A stretch of DNA of 64,000 nt from Cohaesibacter intestini (GTDB taxonomy: Bacteria; Pseudomonadota; Alphaproteobacteria; Rhizobiales; Cohaesibacteraceae): assembly GCF_003324485.1 (NCBI RefSeq), contig NZ_QODK01000006.1, forward strand, positions 62,001 to 126,000, written 5' to 3'. Below the pieces are notes generated by a model. That model made no database searches and was not told the origin of the DNA. It worked only from the letters and a program-made list of their open reading frames with translations. The position numbers and the translations under genes are program-made. Below, piece after piece: positions 43,851 to 51,820 of this stretch; the stretch's first letter is position 1; each line of letters opens with the position of its first letter.

Positions 43851-45041
43851 TTATTCAGCGGCTTCCATGCGGGCCTTGAGGCAATAGTCTGCATGGTGGA
43901 TCATGTCGCCATGTTCAGCGATGGTTTCAAGCCAGCTGCGGATGACCGCGGGATGATGAGGCGCGGCCTGAACACCAGCTGCCAATTCATCATGACAGAT
44001 GGCTTCCACCGCCAGACTGACGGGGATCGACACCAAACGACCCATGGCGCTTGCCTGATTGGTGCCGTAGCTGTCGAGGCTTTTGGCCTTATGCCAGAGC
44101 GTTTGGCCGTTGCGGGTCACTTTCAATTCCACTGACATGACCACCCGGTCCCGCTCACCTTCATGATAGGCGTGGTCTGCCCAGAGGCGGTCGGACAGTT
44201 GGGCAAGCTCGGCGTCATCATTCTCACTATGGGTCGTTTCAATGGTTTTGAAAATATCTGCCCATGCCTCTGACCAGCCAGCCAGACGCAAGGTTCCTCG
44301 CACAAAGCGCGTCACATTCCAGTCTTCTCCAATGCCATATTCGGCCATGAATGGCAGGGAATCCCTGTTCGGGTAGGATTGGAAAGTTTCAAAGCCGGAT
44401 GCCAACTCAATCGGGTAGTCTTCAACCGCATCCCATGGCCGCTCGATCACGGTCTCGCGGCCATCCTGAATTGCCCGTGCCGGGCTTTTGAGGGCTTTTA
44501 ATACGCCAAGCGGCGACCAGCTGAATTTGTATTTGAAGTCATTGGCAATGGCAGGAAAGCCGCCGCAATAAGACTGGAAATCATGATTGTTTGAGGGGTC
44601 AAAATGGCTGCTCTTGCGATAGTCATCCATCAAGAGATGAGCCAGCAAATGATCGATGCCCGGATCGAGGCCAACCTCATTGATCAGCACCAGACCTTTG
44701 TCCTTGGCGGCGTTATGAAGGGCCTGCATGTCAGGGCCGATATAGGAAGAGGAGACAAAATGGGCTCCACATTCAAGGCACAATTGAGCGATTGCTGGAT
44801 GGAATGAGGCTGGCAGCATGGACACCACGATATCACCGGCTCGGATGGTCGCTTCGAGCGCTCCATCAGTTGCTTCACAGATTTCGAACTGGCCCGCAAG
44901 TCCACGGGTCGCCAAAATGGCCTTATCGAGATCGCGTTCCCAGAGCTTCAAAGGATAGTCTTTGGCGATCAATCTGCGAATGCCAGGAACAGAGGCAAGC
45001 CCTGCTCCAAGCCAATGGATTGTCTTTGCATTAGCGTTCAT
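43851..45041 (-). CDS. saccharopine dehydrogenase family protein, copy 2
   Basis: The 396-residue protein has a Rossmann start (IHWLGAGLASVPGIRRLIA), VVSMLPASFHPAIAQLC and FVSSSYIGPDM, then NEVGLDPGIDHLLAHLLMDD and FQSYCGGFPAIANDFKYKFS, which match the glutamate-forming (LYS9-type) saccharopine dehydrogenases or reductases. The substrate may be saccharopine, implying lysine breakdown or an alpha-aminoadipate route. It is a clear paralogue of the next upstream gene, with long identical stretches such as FSWSPLGVLKALKSPA and SYPNRDSLPFM. ATG 45041 starts the Rossmann domain, with GGAG nine bases upstream; the upstream in-frame extension is not used. Confidence 0.85.
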   Translation of the reverse strand: MNANAKTIHWLGAGLASVPGIRRLIAKDYPLKLWERDLDKAILATRGLAGQFEICEATDGALEATIRAGDIVVSMLPASFHPAIAQLCLECGAHFVSSSYIGPDMQALHNAAKDKGLVLINEVGLDPGIDHLLAHLLMDDYRKSSHFDPSNNHDFQSYCGGFPAIANDFKYKFSWSPLGVLKALKSPARAIQDGRETVIERPWDAVEDYPIELASGFETFQSYPNRDSLPFMAEYGIGEDWNVTRFVRGTLRLAGWSEAWADIFKTIETTHSENDDAELAQLSDRLWADHAYHEGERDRVVMSVELKVTRNGQTLWHKAKSLDSYGTNQASAMGRLVSIPVSLAVEAICHDELAAGVQAAPHHPAVIRSWLETIAEHGDMIHHADYCLKARMEAAE

Positions 45042-45255
45042 ATGTGGGTCTCCAACAAGGTGATTGCTTGGTTGCAGTTTTTGAAAACTGTCTTTGAAAC
45101 AAAGCTTTGCTGGAGAGATGCGGGTACGGCAAGGGGTGTGGATGGGTGGTTCGGCAAAATGCCGGGCGTTGGCTGACAAACTGTCTTGGTGATTGGATTG
45201 CAGGAGACAGATTGCCGAGCGCCCGGCGCTGGCCAGCCATGCACTGAGGATAACA

Positions 45256-45284
45256 AAAAGCCCGACCATTGGCCGGGCTTTCGC
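45256..45284 (-). terminator. Terminator between the two saccharopine dehydrogenase paralogues
   Basis: Read leftward, a 10-bp stem (aagcccggcc / ggtcgggctt, one wobble) with a 3-nt loop is followed by T5. It starts 36 bases after the upstream paralogue's stop and should separate the two genes into distinct transcripts or attenuate the second. Confidence 0.85.
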
Positions 45285-45319
45285 AGTTTGCGAGTCATAC
45301 GCGCCGTTCGAAGCGCGTC

Positions 45320-46477
45320 TTAGGCGACATGTTCGGTCAAATGGAACTCATCGCCCTGGGCTCGGAGTGCCTCGAACCAGCGATGAATGATGGTCGGGCT
45401 GCTTGGGGCGGCCTGAACACCTTTGGGCAATTCGCCGTCCAGCACGGCTTCCACGGCAAGGCTGACCGGGATAGAGACCAAACGTGCCATGGCAGAGAAG
45501 TCCGCACCGCCTTTTGCGTCCAGCACATAATCCTTGTGCCAGACCACGGTCCCGTCCTTGGAGGCTTTGAGGTCAACGACAAGCACCACACGATCCGGCT
45601 CGCCTTCATCATAGGCGTGATCGGTCCAAAGCTGATCGCTCAAGGCTGCCAGTTTGGCCTCACCATCCGGGCCGCCGGCTTCTTCCTCGACAAATTTGAA
45701 GATGCCTGACCAAGCGTCGGACCATCCATTCAAACGCAATGTACCACGTACGAAGGTGTTTACTGACCAGTCACTCTCAAACCCATAGTGATCCATGAAA
45801 GGAAGGGAATCCCGGTTTGGATAGGACTGGAAGGTTTCCGCGCCGCTTGGCAGCCCCACGGTGAAATCGGAAATCGCATCCCAAGGCTTTTGGGTTGTGA
45901 CTTCCTCACCACCGAGGATCGCCTTGGCAGGGCTTTTCAGTGCTTTCAGAACGCCAAGAGGCGACCAGCTGAATTTGTAGCGGAAGTCATTGGCCTTGGC
46001 CGGAAAGCCACCGCAATAAGACCGGAAATCGTGACTGTTGGTCGGATCAAAGACGTCGCTGGCACGATAATCCGCCATCAACAAATGGGCCAGCAAATGG
46101 TCAAGGCCGGGATCAAGGCCCACTTCGTTGACGAAGCAAAGCTCAGAGGCTTTGGCTTTTGCATCAAGAGCGGCCATTTCCGGGCTTATATAAGAGGATG
46201 ATACGAAATGGGCATCCTTTTGCAGGCAAAGCTCTGCGACTTGCAGATGCATGGTCGCAGGCAGCATCGAGATGACCACATCGCCCGCCGTAACATCGGC
46301 AGACAGGGCGTCGAGCGAGAAGGCTTTGACCGAAAAGTTTCCAGACAGGCCAGCCGTGGCGGCTTCCGCTTTTTCGACGGTCCGGTTCCAAAGCGTGACC
46401 GGGCGGCCATTTTCAATCAGACGACGAATACCGGGGACTGAAGACAGCCCTGCCCCCAGCCAATGAATATTTCCCAT
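45320..46477 (-). CDS. saccharopine dehydrogenase family protein, copy 1
   Basis: The 385-residue protein has the same architecture as its downstream paralogue: IHWLGAGLSSVPGIRRLIEN, VVISMLPATMHLQVAELC, FVSSSYISPEM, NEVGLDPGLDHLLAHLLMAD and SYCGGFPAKANDFRYKFS. An NAD(P)-dependent saccharopine-type oxidoreductase in the cytosol is the likely role. It starts at ATG 46477 with AAGGAG nine bases upstream. It is divergent from fhs, with 205 bp between the starts. Two copies side by side suggest duplication followed by divergence in substrate or partner; a heteromer is possible. Confidence 0.86.
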   Translation of the reverse strand: MGNIHWLGAGLSSVPGIRRLIENGRPVTLWNRTVEKAEAATAGLSGNFSVKAFSLDALSADVTAGDVVISMLPATMHLQVAELCLQKDAHFVSSSYISPEMAALDAKAKASELCFVNEVGLDPGLDHLLAHLLMADYRASDVFDPTNSHDFRSYCGGFPAKANDFRYKFSWSPLGVLKALKSPAKAILGGEEVTTQKPWDAISDFTVGLPSGAETFQSYPNRDSLPFMDHYGFESDWSVNTFVRGTLRLNGWSDAWSGIFKFVEEEAGGPDGEAKLAALSDQLWTDHAYDEGEPDRVVLVVDLKASKDGTVVWHKDYVLDAKGGADFSAMARLVSIPVSLAVEAVLDGELPKGVQAAPSSPTIIHRWFEALRAQGDEFHLTEHVA

Positions 46478-46682
46478 GGTGGATTGCTCCTTTATTGTTC
46501 GCGACATATGAGCATTCTGGATCCAATCTGCAAAGAGCTTGTCTCTTCCTCAATCAAGAGAAGTCATTTTTTCCCCATTTTGATGGATGGCAAGTCTGGC
46601 GAAATTGTGAGTTGATATGAAAGATGCGCCATGAACACTTGTCCTTGTGATGGCGTTGAGCGAAGCATTTGAAGGAGTTTGC

Positions 46683-48353
46683 ATGCCCACTGATATCGAA
46701 ATTGCACGCGCTGCGAGCGTTCTCCCAATCAGCGAGATCGGCGCGAAACTGGGCATTCCTGCCGAAGAGCTTGTTCCCTTCGGACACGACAAGGCGAAGC
46801 TTTCGACAACCTTCCTGAACAGTCTGAATGGACGCAAGCATGGTCGACTGATTCTGGTGACCGCCATCAGTCCGACCAGCGCTGGCGAAGGCAAGACGAC
46901 GACGACAGTCGGTCTGGGCGATGCGCTCAATGCCATTGGCAAGAAAACGTCTATCTGCATTCGCGAAGCCTCGCTTGGCCCCTGCTTTGGCATGAAGGGT
47001 GGCGCGGCGGGTGGCGGATTGGCGCAGGTCGTTCCGATGGAAGACATGAATCTGCATTTTACCGGTGATTTCCATGCCATCACCTCGGCTCACAATCTGC
47101 TGTCTGCCATGGTCGACAATCATATCTATTGGGACAATGAACAGGAGATCGACAATCGCCGCGTCGAATGGCGACGGGTGGTTGATATGAATGATCGCTC
47201 ACTCCGGCATATTGCCACCGGCCTTGGTGGGGTTGCCAATGGCTTTGTTGCCGAAAGCGGGTATGACATCACGGTTGCCTCGGAAGTGATGGCGATTCTT
47301 TGTCTTGCCGACGATCTGGAAGACTTGCAGCGACGACTGGGAGATATCATCGTCGGCTATCGCCGCGACAAAAGCCCGGTTTTCTGCCGCGACATTGGCG
47401 CAGACGGGGCGATGACGGTGCTGCTCAAGCAAGCAATGCAGCCCAATCTGGTGCAGACGCTGGAAAACAATCCCGCCTTTGTTCATGGTGGTCCGTTCGC
47501 CAACATTGCCCATGGCTGCAACAGCGTGGTGGCCACCAAAGCAGCGTTGAAATTGTCCGATTATGTGGTCACGGAGGCAGGGTTTGGGGCCGATCTGGGG
47601 GCAGAAAAGTTCTTCAATATCAAATGCCGCAAGGCCGGTCTGACACCGGACGCAGCTGTGGTGGTTGCCACGGTGCGTGCCCTCAAGATGAATGGCGGAG
47701 CAACCAAGCATGAACTGGACCAGCCGAATCTTGAGGCTCTGAAAGCCGGGTTGAAAAATCTGGGTCGCCATATCGAGAATGTGAAACAGTTTGGCGTGCC
47801 GGTGGTGGTCGGCATCAACCATTTCGCGTCTGACACGGACGCGGAAATAGAAGCAATTCAGACCTATGTCACCAAGTTTGGCATTGAGGCAATTGTCTGT
47901 CGCCATTGGGCAGAAGGCTCCAAGGGTGCGCTCGATCTGGCTCACAAAGTGGCGAAACTGGCCAATGGCGGCAATGCACAATTTGCTCCACTTTACCCCA
48001 ACAAGATGCCTTTGTTTGAAAAGATCGAAACCATTGCAAAACGGGTCTACCGCGCCAATGAAGTGATCGCCGACAAGAAGATTCGCAACCAGTTAGCCAG
48101 TTGGGAAGAGCAAGGCTATGGCGATTTGCCGATTTGCATGGCCAAAACGCAATATAGCTTTTCAACTGATCCAGATTGGCGCGGCGCTCCGACCGGGCAT
48201 TCCGTTCCGATTCGTGAAGTGCGCCTGTCTGCCGGAGCCGGTTTTGTCGTGGTGATTTGCGGTGAAATCATGACCATGCCGGGCTTGCCGCGCAAACCGG
48301 CAGCCCTATCTATCCACCTTAATAACAATGGCGACATTGAAGGGCTGTTTTAA
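46683..48353 (+). CDS. fhs: formate-tetrahydrofolate ligase
   Basis: The 556-residue protein contains the ATP-binding [20 protein letters not shown], the family signatures [14 protein letters not shown] and [15 protein letters not shown], and a C-terminal [15 protein letters not shown]. The enzyme makes 10-formyl-THF from formate, ATP and THF in the cytosol. The length is normal. ATG 46683 has GAAGGAG six bases ahead; an ATG 36 bases earlier lacks one. It is followed after 73 bp by folD, forming a one-carbon pair. Confidence 0.96.
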   Translation: MPTDIEIARAASVLPISEIGAKLGIPAEELVPFGHDKAKLSTTFLNSLNGRKHGRLILVTAISPTSAGEGKTTTTVGLGDALNAIGKKTSICIREASLGPCFGMKGGAAGGGLAQVVPMEDMNLHFTGDFHAITSAHNLLSAMVDNHIYWDNEQEIDNRRVEWRRVVDMNDRSLRHIATGLGGVANGFVAESGYDITVASEVMAILCLADDLEDLQRRLGDIIVGYRRDKSPVFCRDIGADGAMTVLLKQAMQPNLVQTLENNPAFVHGGPFANIAHGCNSVVATKAALKLSDYVVTEAGFGADLGAEKFFNIKCRKAGLTPDAAVVVATVRALKMNGGATKHELDQPNLEALKAGLKNLGRHIENVKQFGVPVVVGINHFASDTDAEIEAIQTYVTKFGIEAIVCRHWAEGSKGALDLAHKVAKLANGGNAQFAPLYPNKMPLFEKIETIAKRVYRANEVIADKKIRNQLASWEEQGYGDLPICMAKTQYSFSTDPDWRGAPTGHSVPIREVRLSAGAGFVVVICGEIMTMPGLPRKPAALSIHLNNNGDIEGLF

Positions 48354-48426
48354 CGGGGCTATAGGTAGGCGGGAATTGAGAGCATAGCGGCATCATTTTG
48401 TCGCCAATGGGTTTGAGGGAAACAGC

Positions 48427-49341
48427 ATGACCGCCACCCGAATTGATGGCAAAGCCATCGCCACTGATTTGCGCGCGACAATCGCGATCGAAGCCGAGAA
48501 ACTGATCAAGGAAACCAACGTGGTGCCCGGCATTGCTGTGGTGATTGTCGGCGAAGACCCCGCCAGCAAGGTCTATGTCGCCTCCAAGGGCAAAGCCGCC
48601 AAGGAATGCAACTTCCATTCTGTGCAACATACTTTGGCGGACGATGTCACGGAAGAAACCTTGTTGTCTCTAATTGGCGATTTGAATGACGATCCGGCCA
48701 TTCACGGCATACTGGTGCAGTTGCCGCTGCCCGATCATATCAACGAGTCCAAGGTGCTCAATCTGATACGCCCAGACAAAGATGTCGATGGTTTCCATCC
48801 GATCAATGTCGGCTTGTTGACCGCAGGCGAGCGCGACAAGGCGATGGTGCCTTGCACCCCTGCCGGCTCGCTCATTCTGGCCAAGCGGGTTTTGGGCAAC
48901 CTGTCGGGCAAGAATGCGGTTGTCATTGGCCGCTCGAACATTGTTGGCAAACCGATGGCGGCTTTGCTGCTGGCGGAAAGCTGCACCGTCACGATTGCCC
49001 ATAGCCGGACCAAAGACCTGCCGGATGTCGTGCGTGGCGCTGACATTGTCGTTGCTGCGGTTGGGCGGCCTCAAATGGTCAAGGGCGACTGGATCAAGGA
49101 CGGTGCCTGTGTCATCGACGTGGGGATCAACCGGATTGATGCGCCAGAGCGCGGCGAAGGCAAGACCCGTCTTGTCGGGGACGTAGACTATGACAGTGCT
49201 GCTGAGCGGGCCGGATCCATCACACCGGTGCCGGGTGGCGTCGGCCCGATGACGATTGCTTTGTTAATGGCCAACACCCTGACAGCGGCGCGTCGCTCGG
49301 CCGGGCTTGATGATCTGGATTACGCATCCATGCTATCGTGA
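48427..49341 (+). CDS. folD: bifunctional methylenetetrahydrofolate dehydrogenase / methenyl-THF cyclohydrolase
   Basis: The 304-residue protein carries the catalytic region [20 protein letters not shown] (Tyr and Lys of the active site), [41 protein letters not shown], the NADP site [16 protein letters not shown] and the closing [13 protein letters not shown]. It interconverts methylene-, methenyl- and formyl-THF, supplying or using the product of Fhs. GAGGGAA lies about six bases before the ATG. The protein is a little longer than E. coli FolD at the C-terminus. Confidence 0.97.
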   Translation: MTATRIDGKAIATDLRATIAIEAEKLIKETNVVPGIAVVIVGEDPASKVYVASKGKAAKECNFHSVQHTLADDVTEETLLSLIGDLNDDPAIHGILVQLPLPDHINESKVLNLIRPDKDVDGFHPINVGLLTAGERDKAMVPCTPAGSLILAKRVLGNLSGKNAVVIGRSNIVGKPMAALLLAESCTVTIAHSRTKDLPDVVRGADIVVAAVGRPQMVKGDWIKDGACVIDVGINRIDAPERGEGKTRLVGDVDYDSAAERAGSITPVPGGVGPMTIALLMANTLTAARRSAGLDDLDYASMLS

Positions 49342-49467
49342 TCTTTGCATTCTTACGGCGCGCTTTATGGGTCCTATTTTAGTACCCAACGCGCTGAAAT
49401 GATTGTAAAAGCGTCACCTGAGGCTTATATTATAAGAGTAAGATCCAGCGTTCTGAGGGAGTGAACC

Positions 49468-49788
49468 ATGCCGAACAAGGACGTCGCAGAATATCTCATC
49501 GCCAAGATCAAGGCGGATGGTCTGCTTGATGAATACAAGCGGGCACGCAAGCCCAAACCTCCCAAGCAAAGCGACGACACCTTTTTGAAGGCGGGTTATC
49601 GCATTCTGGAGGAAACCGGCGCGTTACCCAAAGAAATCGAACTAAAGAAGGCAATCGCCGATCAATATGAACGCCTCAATGCAGCAACCAGTCAGGAAGA
49701 GCGCGAAGCAGAGTTTCGCAAACTTGCCGAGTTGCAGATGGTGCTCGGCGTAGAACAGGATGCGCGGCGCAAATTCTACACAGAATAA
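49468..49788 (+). CDS. small helical protein resembling the DUF1992 (DnaJ-C28-type) region
   Basis: The 106-residue highly charged, helical protein has a central LKAGYRILEETGALPKEIEL followed by KKAIADQYERL. This resembles the P-x-E-[LV]-E core of DUF1992 proteins, though the canonical N-terminal half of that domain is missing. There is no signal or membrane segment. GAGGGAG lies about eight bases upstream of the ATG. It stands alone with its own terminator between folD and the cobalamin riboswitch. The function is not known, and the family link is tentative. Confidence 0.7.
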   Translation: MPNKDVAEYLIAKIKADGLLDEYKRARKPKPPKQSDDTFLKAGYRILEETGALPKEIELKKAIADQYERLNAATSQEEREAEFRKLAELQMVLGVEQDARRKFYTE

Positions 49789-49814
49789 TTGCACGGCTCT
49801 GCGCTTCTATTATA

Positions 49815-49850
49815 CCCCGCCTGTCCTGACGGATTGGCGGGGTTTCTTTT
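49815..49850 (+). terminator. Rho-independent terminator before the cobalamin operon
   Basis: A 7-bp GC-rich stem (ccccgcc / ggcgggg) encloses a 14-nt loop that can pair further, and is followed by TTTCTTTT. It lies 26 bases after the small helical-protein gene. Confidence 0.82.
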
Positions 49851-49983
49851 TTGCTGGCATGTTGGTTCGATGTCATCCCTCGCATTTTTCCTGTCGAATG
49901 CTCGACCTTTGACAGACTTCTCCTTTCGATCTGTCCGTTGTGATTGACAATCCTAGGGTTATCCCGCACAAGGGGAGTTACGG

Positions 49984-50178
49984 AAGGTTCTGCTTTGCAA
50001 GAAGGCAAGGCGGATGAAAAGGGAACACGGTGCGGATGACCCAACTCGGGGCCTAAACCGTGGCTGCCCCCGCAACTGTAAGCGGATTGCCATTTCAAAG
50101 GACCACTGGATTTTTAATCCGGGAAGGCGAAATGGCGTAAAACCGCGAGCCAGGAGACCTGCCTGCCGCAGCAATTCA
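49984..50178 (+). promoter_or_regulatory. Cobalamin riboswitch 1 (upstream of DUF1636-cobW-cobN-cobO)
   Basis: The conserved cobalamin-aptamer core is present in order: gatgaaaagggaacacggtg, gctgcccccgcaactgtaa, ccactgg with a variable arm, gggaaggcgaaatggcg, and the B12 box gcgagccaggagacctgcc ending near 50163. It is on the same strand as the operon and 110-120 bases ahead of the first start codon. A short inverted repeat (ggcct / aggcc, 50258-50276) immediately before the AGGAGG ribosome-binding site could be part of translation control. High cobalamin should lower expression of the operon. Confidence 0.96.
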
Positions 50179-50287
50179 CGACCGGTCGGGGAGGATCGGA
50201 GCCGTGGAACCTTTTCCGCATGCTCCACTTTACCCGGTCTATCTCGATTCAAGTCGGCCTTGTCCAACAGGCCTATCAGGAGGCGAA

Positions 50288-50701
50288 ATGGCGAAGAAGT
50301 CTGGGCTTATGCAGGTCTGTGTGACCTGTCGGCGCATTGATCCTACGGACACCGCAGCGGATGCCCGGCCCATCGAAGGCCAGTTGCTACACGACCGGTT
50401 GGTCGAAGCGGTTAGCAAGGACGATGTGTTGCGCGATACGCTAGCCGTTGAACCTGTGCAATGCATGAATAGTTGCCAGCAAGCCTGCACGGTCAGCCTG
50501 CGCAGCGCTGGCAAATATGGCTATGTGATTGCTGAGCTGGATAAGTCTGATGAACGCGTCGACGATCTGCTTTCCTTCTCCCGGCTTTATGTTGCGTCTG
50601 ATACCGGCGCACCAGTTTGGCGAGAGCGCCCAGAGCATGTTCGCAAGAACACCCTCGTCCGCCTGCACCCGTCTCCCGAATTTCCCGATATGAAAGATTA
50701 G
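50288..50701 (+). CDS. DUF1636 family metal-binding protein
   Basis: The 137-residue protein has cysteines in QVCVTCRRID, then PVQCMNSCQQACTVSLRSAG and a C-terminal WRERPEHVRKNTLVRLHP. The CxxC plus CxxxCxxxC arrangement resembles thioredoxin-like 2Fe-2S ferredoxins of the DUF1636 family, which recurs in cobalamin gene clusters. Its biochemical role is not established; an iron-sulfur or metal-handling partner of cobalt insertion is inferred from position. ATG 50288 has AGGAGG five bases ahead. It is first under riboswitch 1 and lies 9 bp before cobW. Confidence 0.88.
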   Translation: MAKKSGLMQVCVTCRRIDPTDTAADARPIEGQLLHDRLVEAVSKDDVLRDTLAVEPVQCMNSCQQACTVSLRSAGKYGYVIAELDKSDERVDDLLSFSRLYVASDTGAPVWRERPEHVRKNTLVRLHPSPEFPDMKD

Positions 50702-50710
50702 AGGTCCATC

Positions 50711-51796
50711 ATGTCCTTTGCCTCCTCCAACAAAAAGATTCCTGCAACTGTCGTGACCGGCTTTCTTGGTGCTGGCAAGACAACCCTGATCCGCAAACTG
50801 ATCGAACAGGCAGGCGACAAGAAAATCGCGCTGATCGTCAATGAATTCGGGGACATGGGCTTTGACGGCGAATTGCTCAGCGACTGCGGTAACCCGAACT
50901 GCACTGCCGACGATGTGGTCGAACTGAAAAATGGCTGCATCTGTTGCACGGTGGCTGATGATTTCCTGCCAACCATCGAAATGCTTCTGAAGCGCGATCC
51001 GAAGCCGGATCATATCGTCATTGAAACCTCTGGCCTTGCCCTGCCTCAGCCGTTGGTTAAGGCCTTCCAGTGGCCGAGCGTGCGGGCCTCTGTCACGGTG
51101 GACGGAGTTGTGACCATTGCCGATGCATCTGCGCTCAGCGATGGGCATTATAGCCAGAATGAAGACGCCATTGCCAAGCAGCGCGCGCAGGATGACAGCC
51201 TTGATCATGAAAGCCCGATTGAGGAATTGTTTGCCGATCAGCTGAAATGCGCTGACATGATTGTCATTTCCAAAGCCGATCTGGTGGACGAGGAAGGTAT
51301 GGCGCGGGTTGAAGCGATCATCGGCGAACATGCCCGCGAAGGCGTGAAGAATATTCACTCGCGCAATGGCGATGTCTCAGCCGCCATTTTGCTGGGGCTT
51401 GATTCCGTGGCTGAGGATGATCTGGATAGCCGCAAGGCCGCCCACGATCACCATCATGATCATGACCATGACGACCATGATGACCATGACGATCATGACC
51501 ACGACCACCATCATTATCATCATCATGACGAGTTCCACTCCATTGTCGTGCCGCCGCGCGTCTTTGCCTCGATGGAAGATGTGAAGGTGAGTGTTGAGAA
51601 GGCGTTGGCGCAGCCGGGTATTTTGCGGGTCAAGGGTTATGCGGCGCTTGAGGGCAAGAAAGCCCGCGTTGTCGTTCAGGCAGTTGGTCGTCGGGTTGAC
51701 AGCTGGTTCGATACATCAGGCGAAGCCAAGACCGGTCTGGTGGTGATCGGCCTTAAAGATTTTGATCAGGCAGCGGCGGAAGCCACGCTCTCCTGA
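50711..51796 (+). CDS. cobW: CobW-family cobalt/metal GTPase
   Basis: The 361-residue G3E GTPase has Walker A TGFLGAGKTTL, the metal-binding motif NGCICCTVADDF (CxCC), ETSGLALPQP, ISKADLVDEE for guanine recognition and a C-terminal CobW_C domain (GILRVKGYAALEGKKARVVV). Between them (about residues 243-276) lies a His/Asp-rich metal-binding stretch with some twenty histidines. CobW proteins are thought to load Co(II) into the chelatase. It is located directly before cobN and behind a cobalamin riboswitch. AGAGG precedes the ATG. Confidence 0.96.
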   Translation: MSFASSNKKIPATVVTGFLGAGKTTLIRKLIEQAGDKKIALIVNEFGDMGFDGELLSDCGNPNCTADDVVELKNGCICCTVADDFLPTIEMLLKRDPKPDHIVIETSGLALPQPLVKAFQWPSVRASVTVDGVVTIADASALSDGHYSQNEDAIAKQRAQDDSLDHESPIEELFADQLKCADMIVISKADLVDEEGMARVEAIIGEHAREGVKNIHSRNGDVSAAILLGLDSVAEDDLDSRKAAHDHHHDHDHDDHDDHDDHDHDHHHYHHHDEFHSIVVPPRVFASMEDVKVSVEKALAQPGILRVKGYAALEGKKARVVVQAVGRRVDSWFDTSGEAKTGLVVIGLKDFDQAAAEATLS

Positions 51797-51820
51797 TTTT
51801 GAAAGGTCATAGCAAGTCCC

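Noticed and set aside
51440-51540. Short tandem repeat resembling a CRISPR or satellite
   Set aside because: The repetition comes from alternating His and Asp codons within cobW, and spacers are absent.
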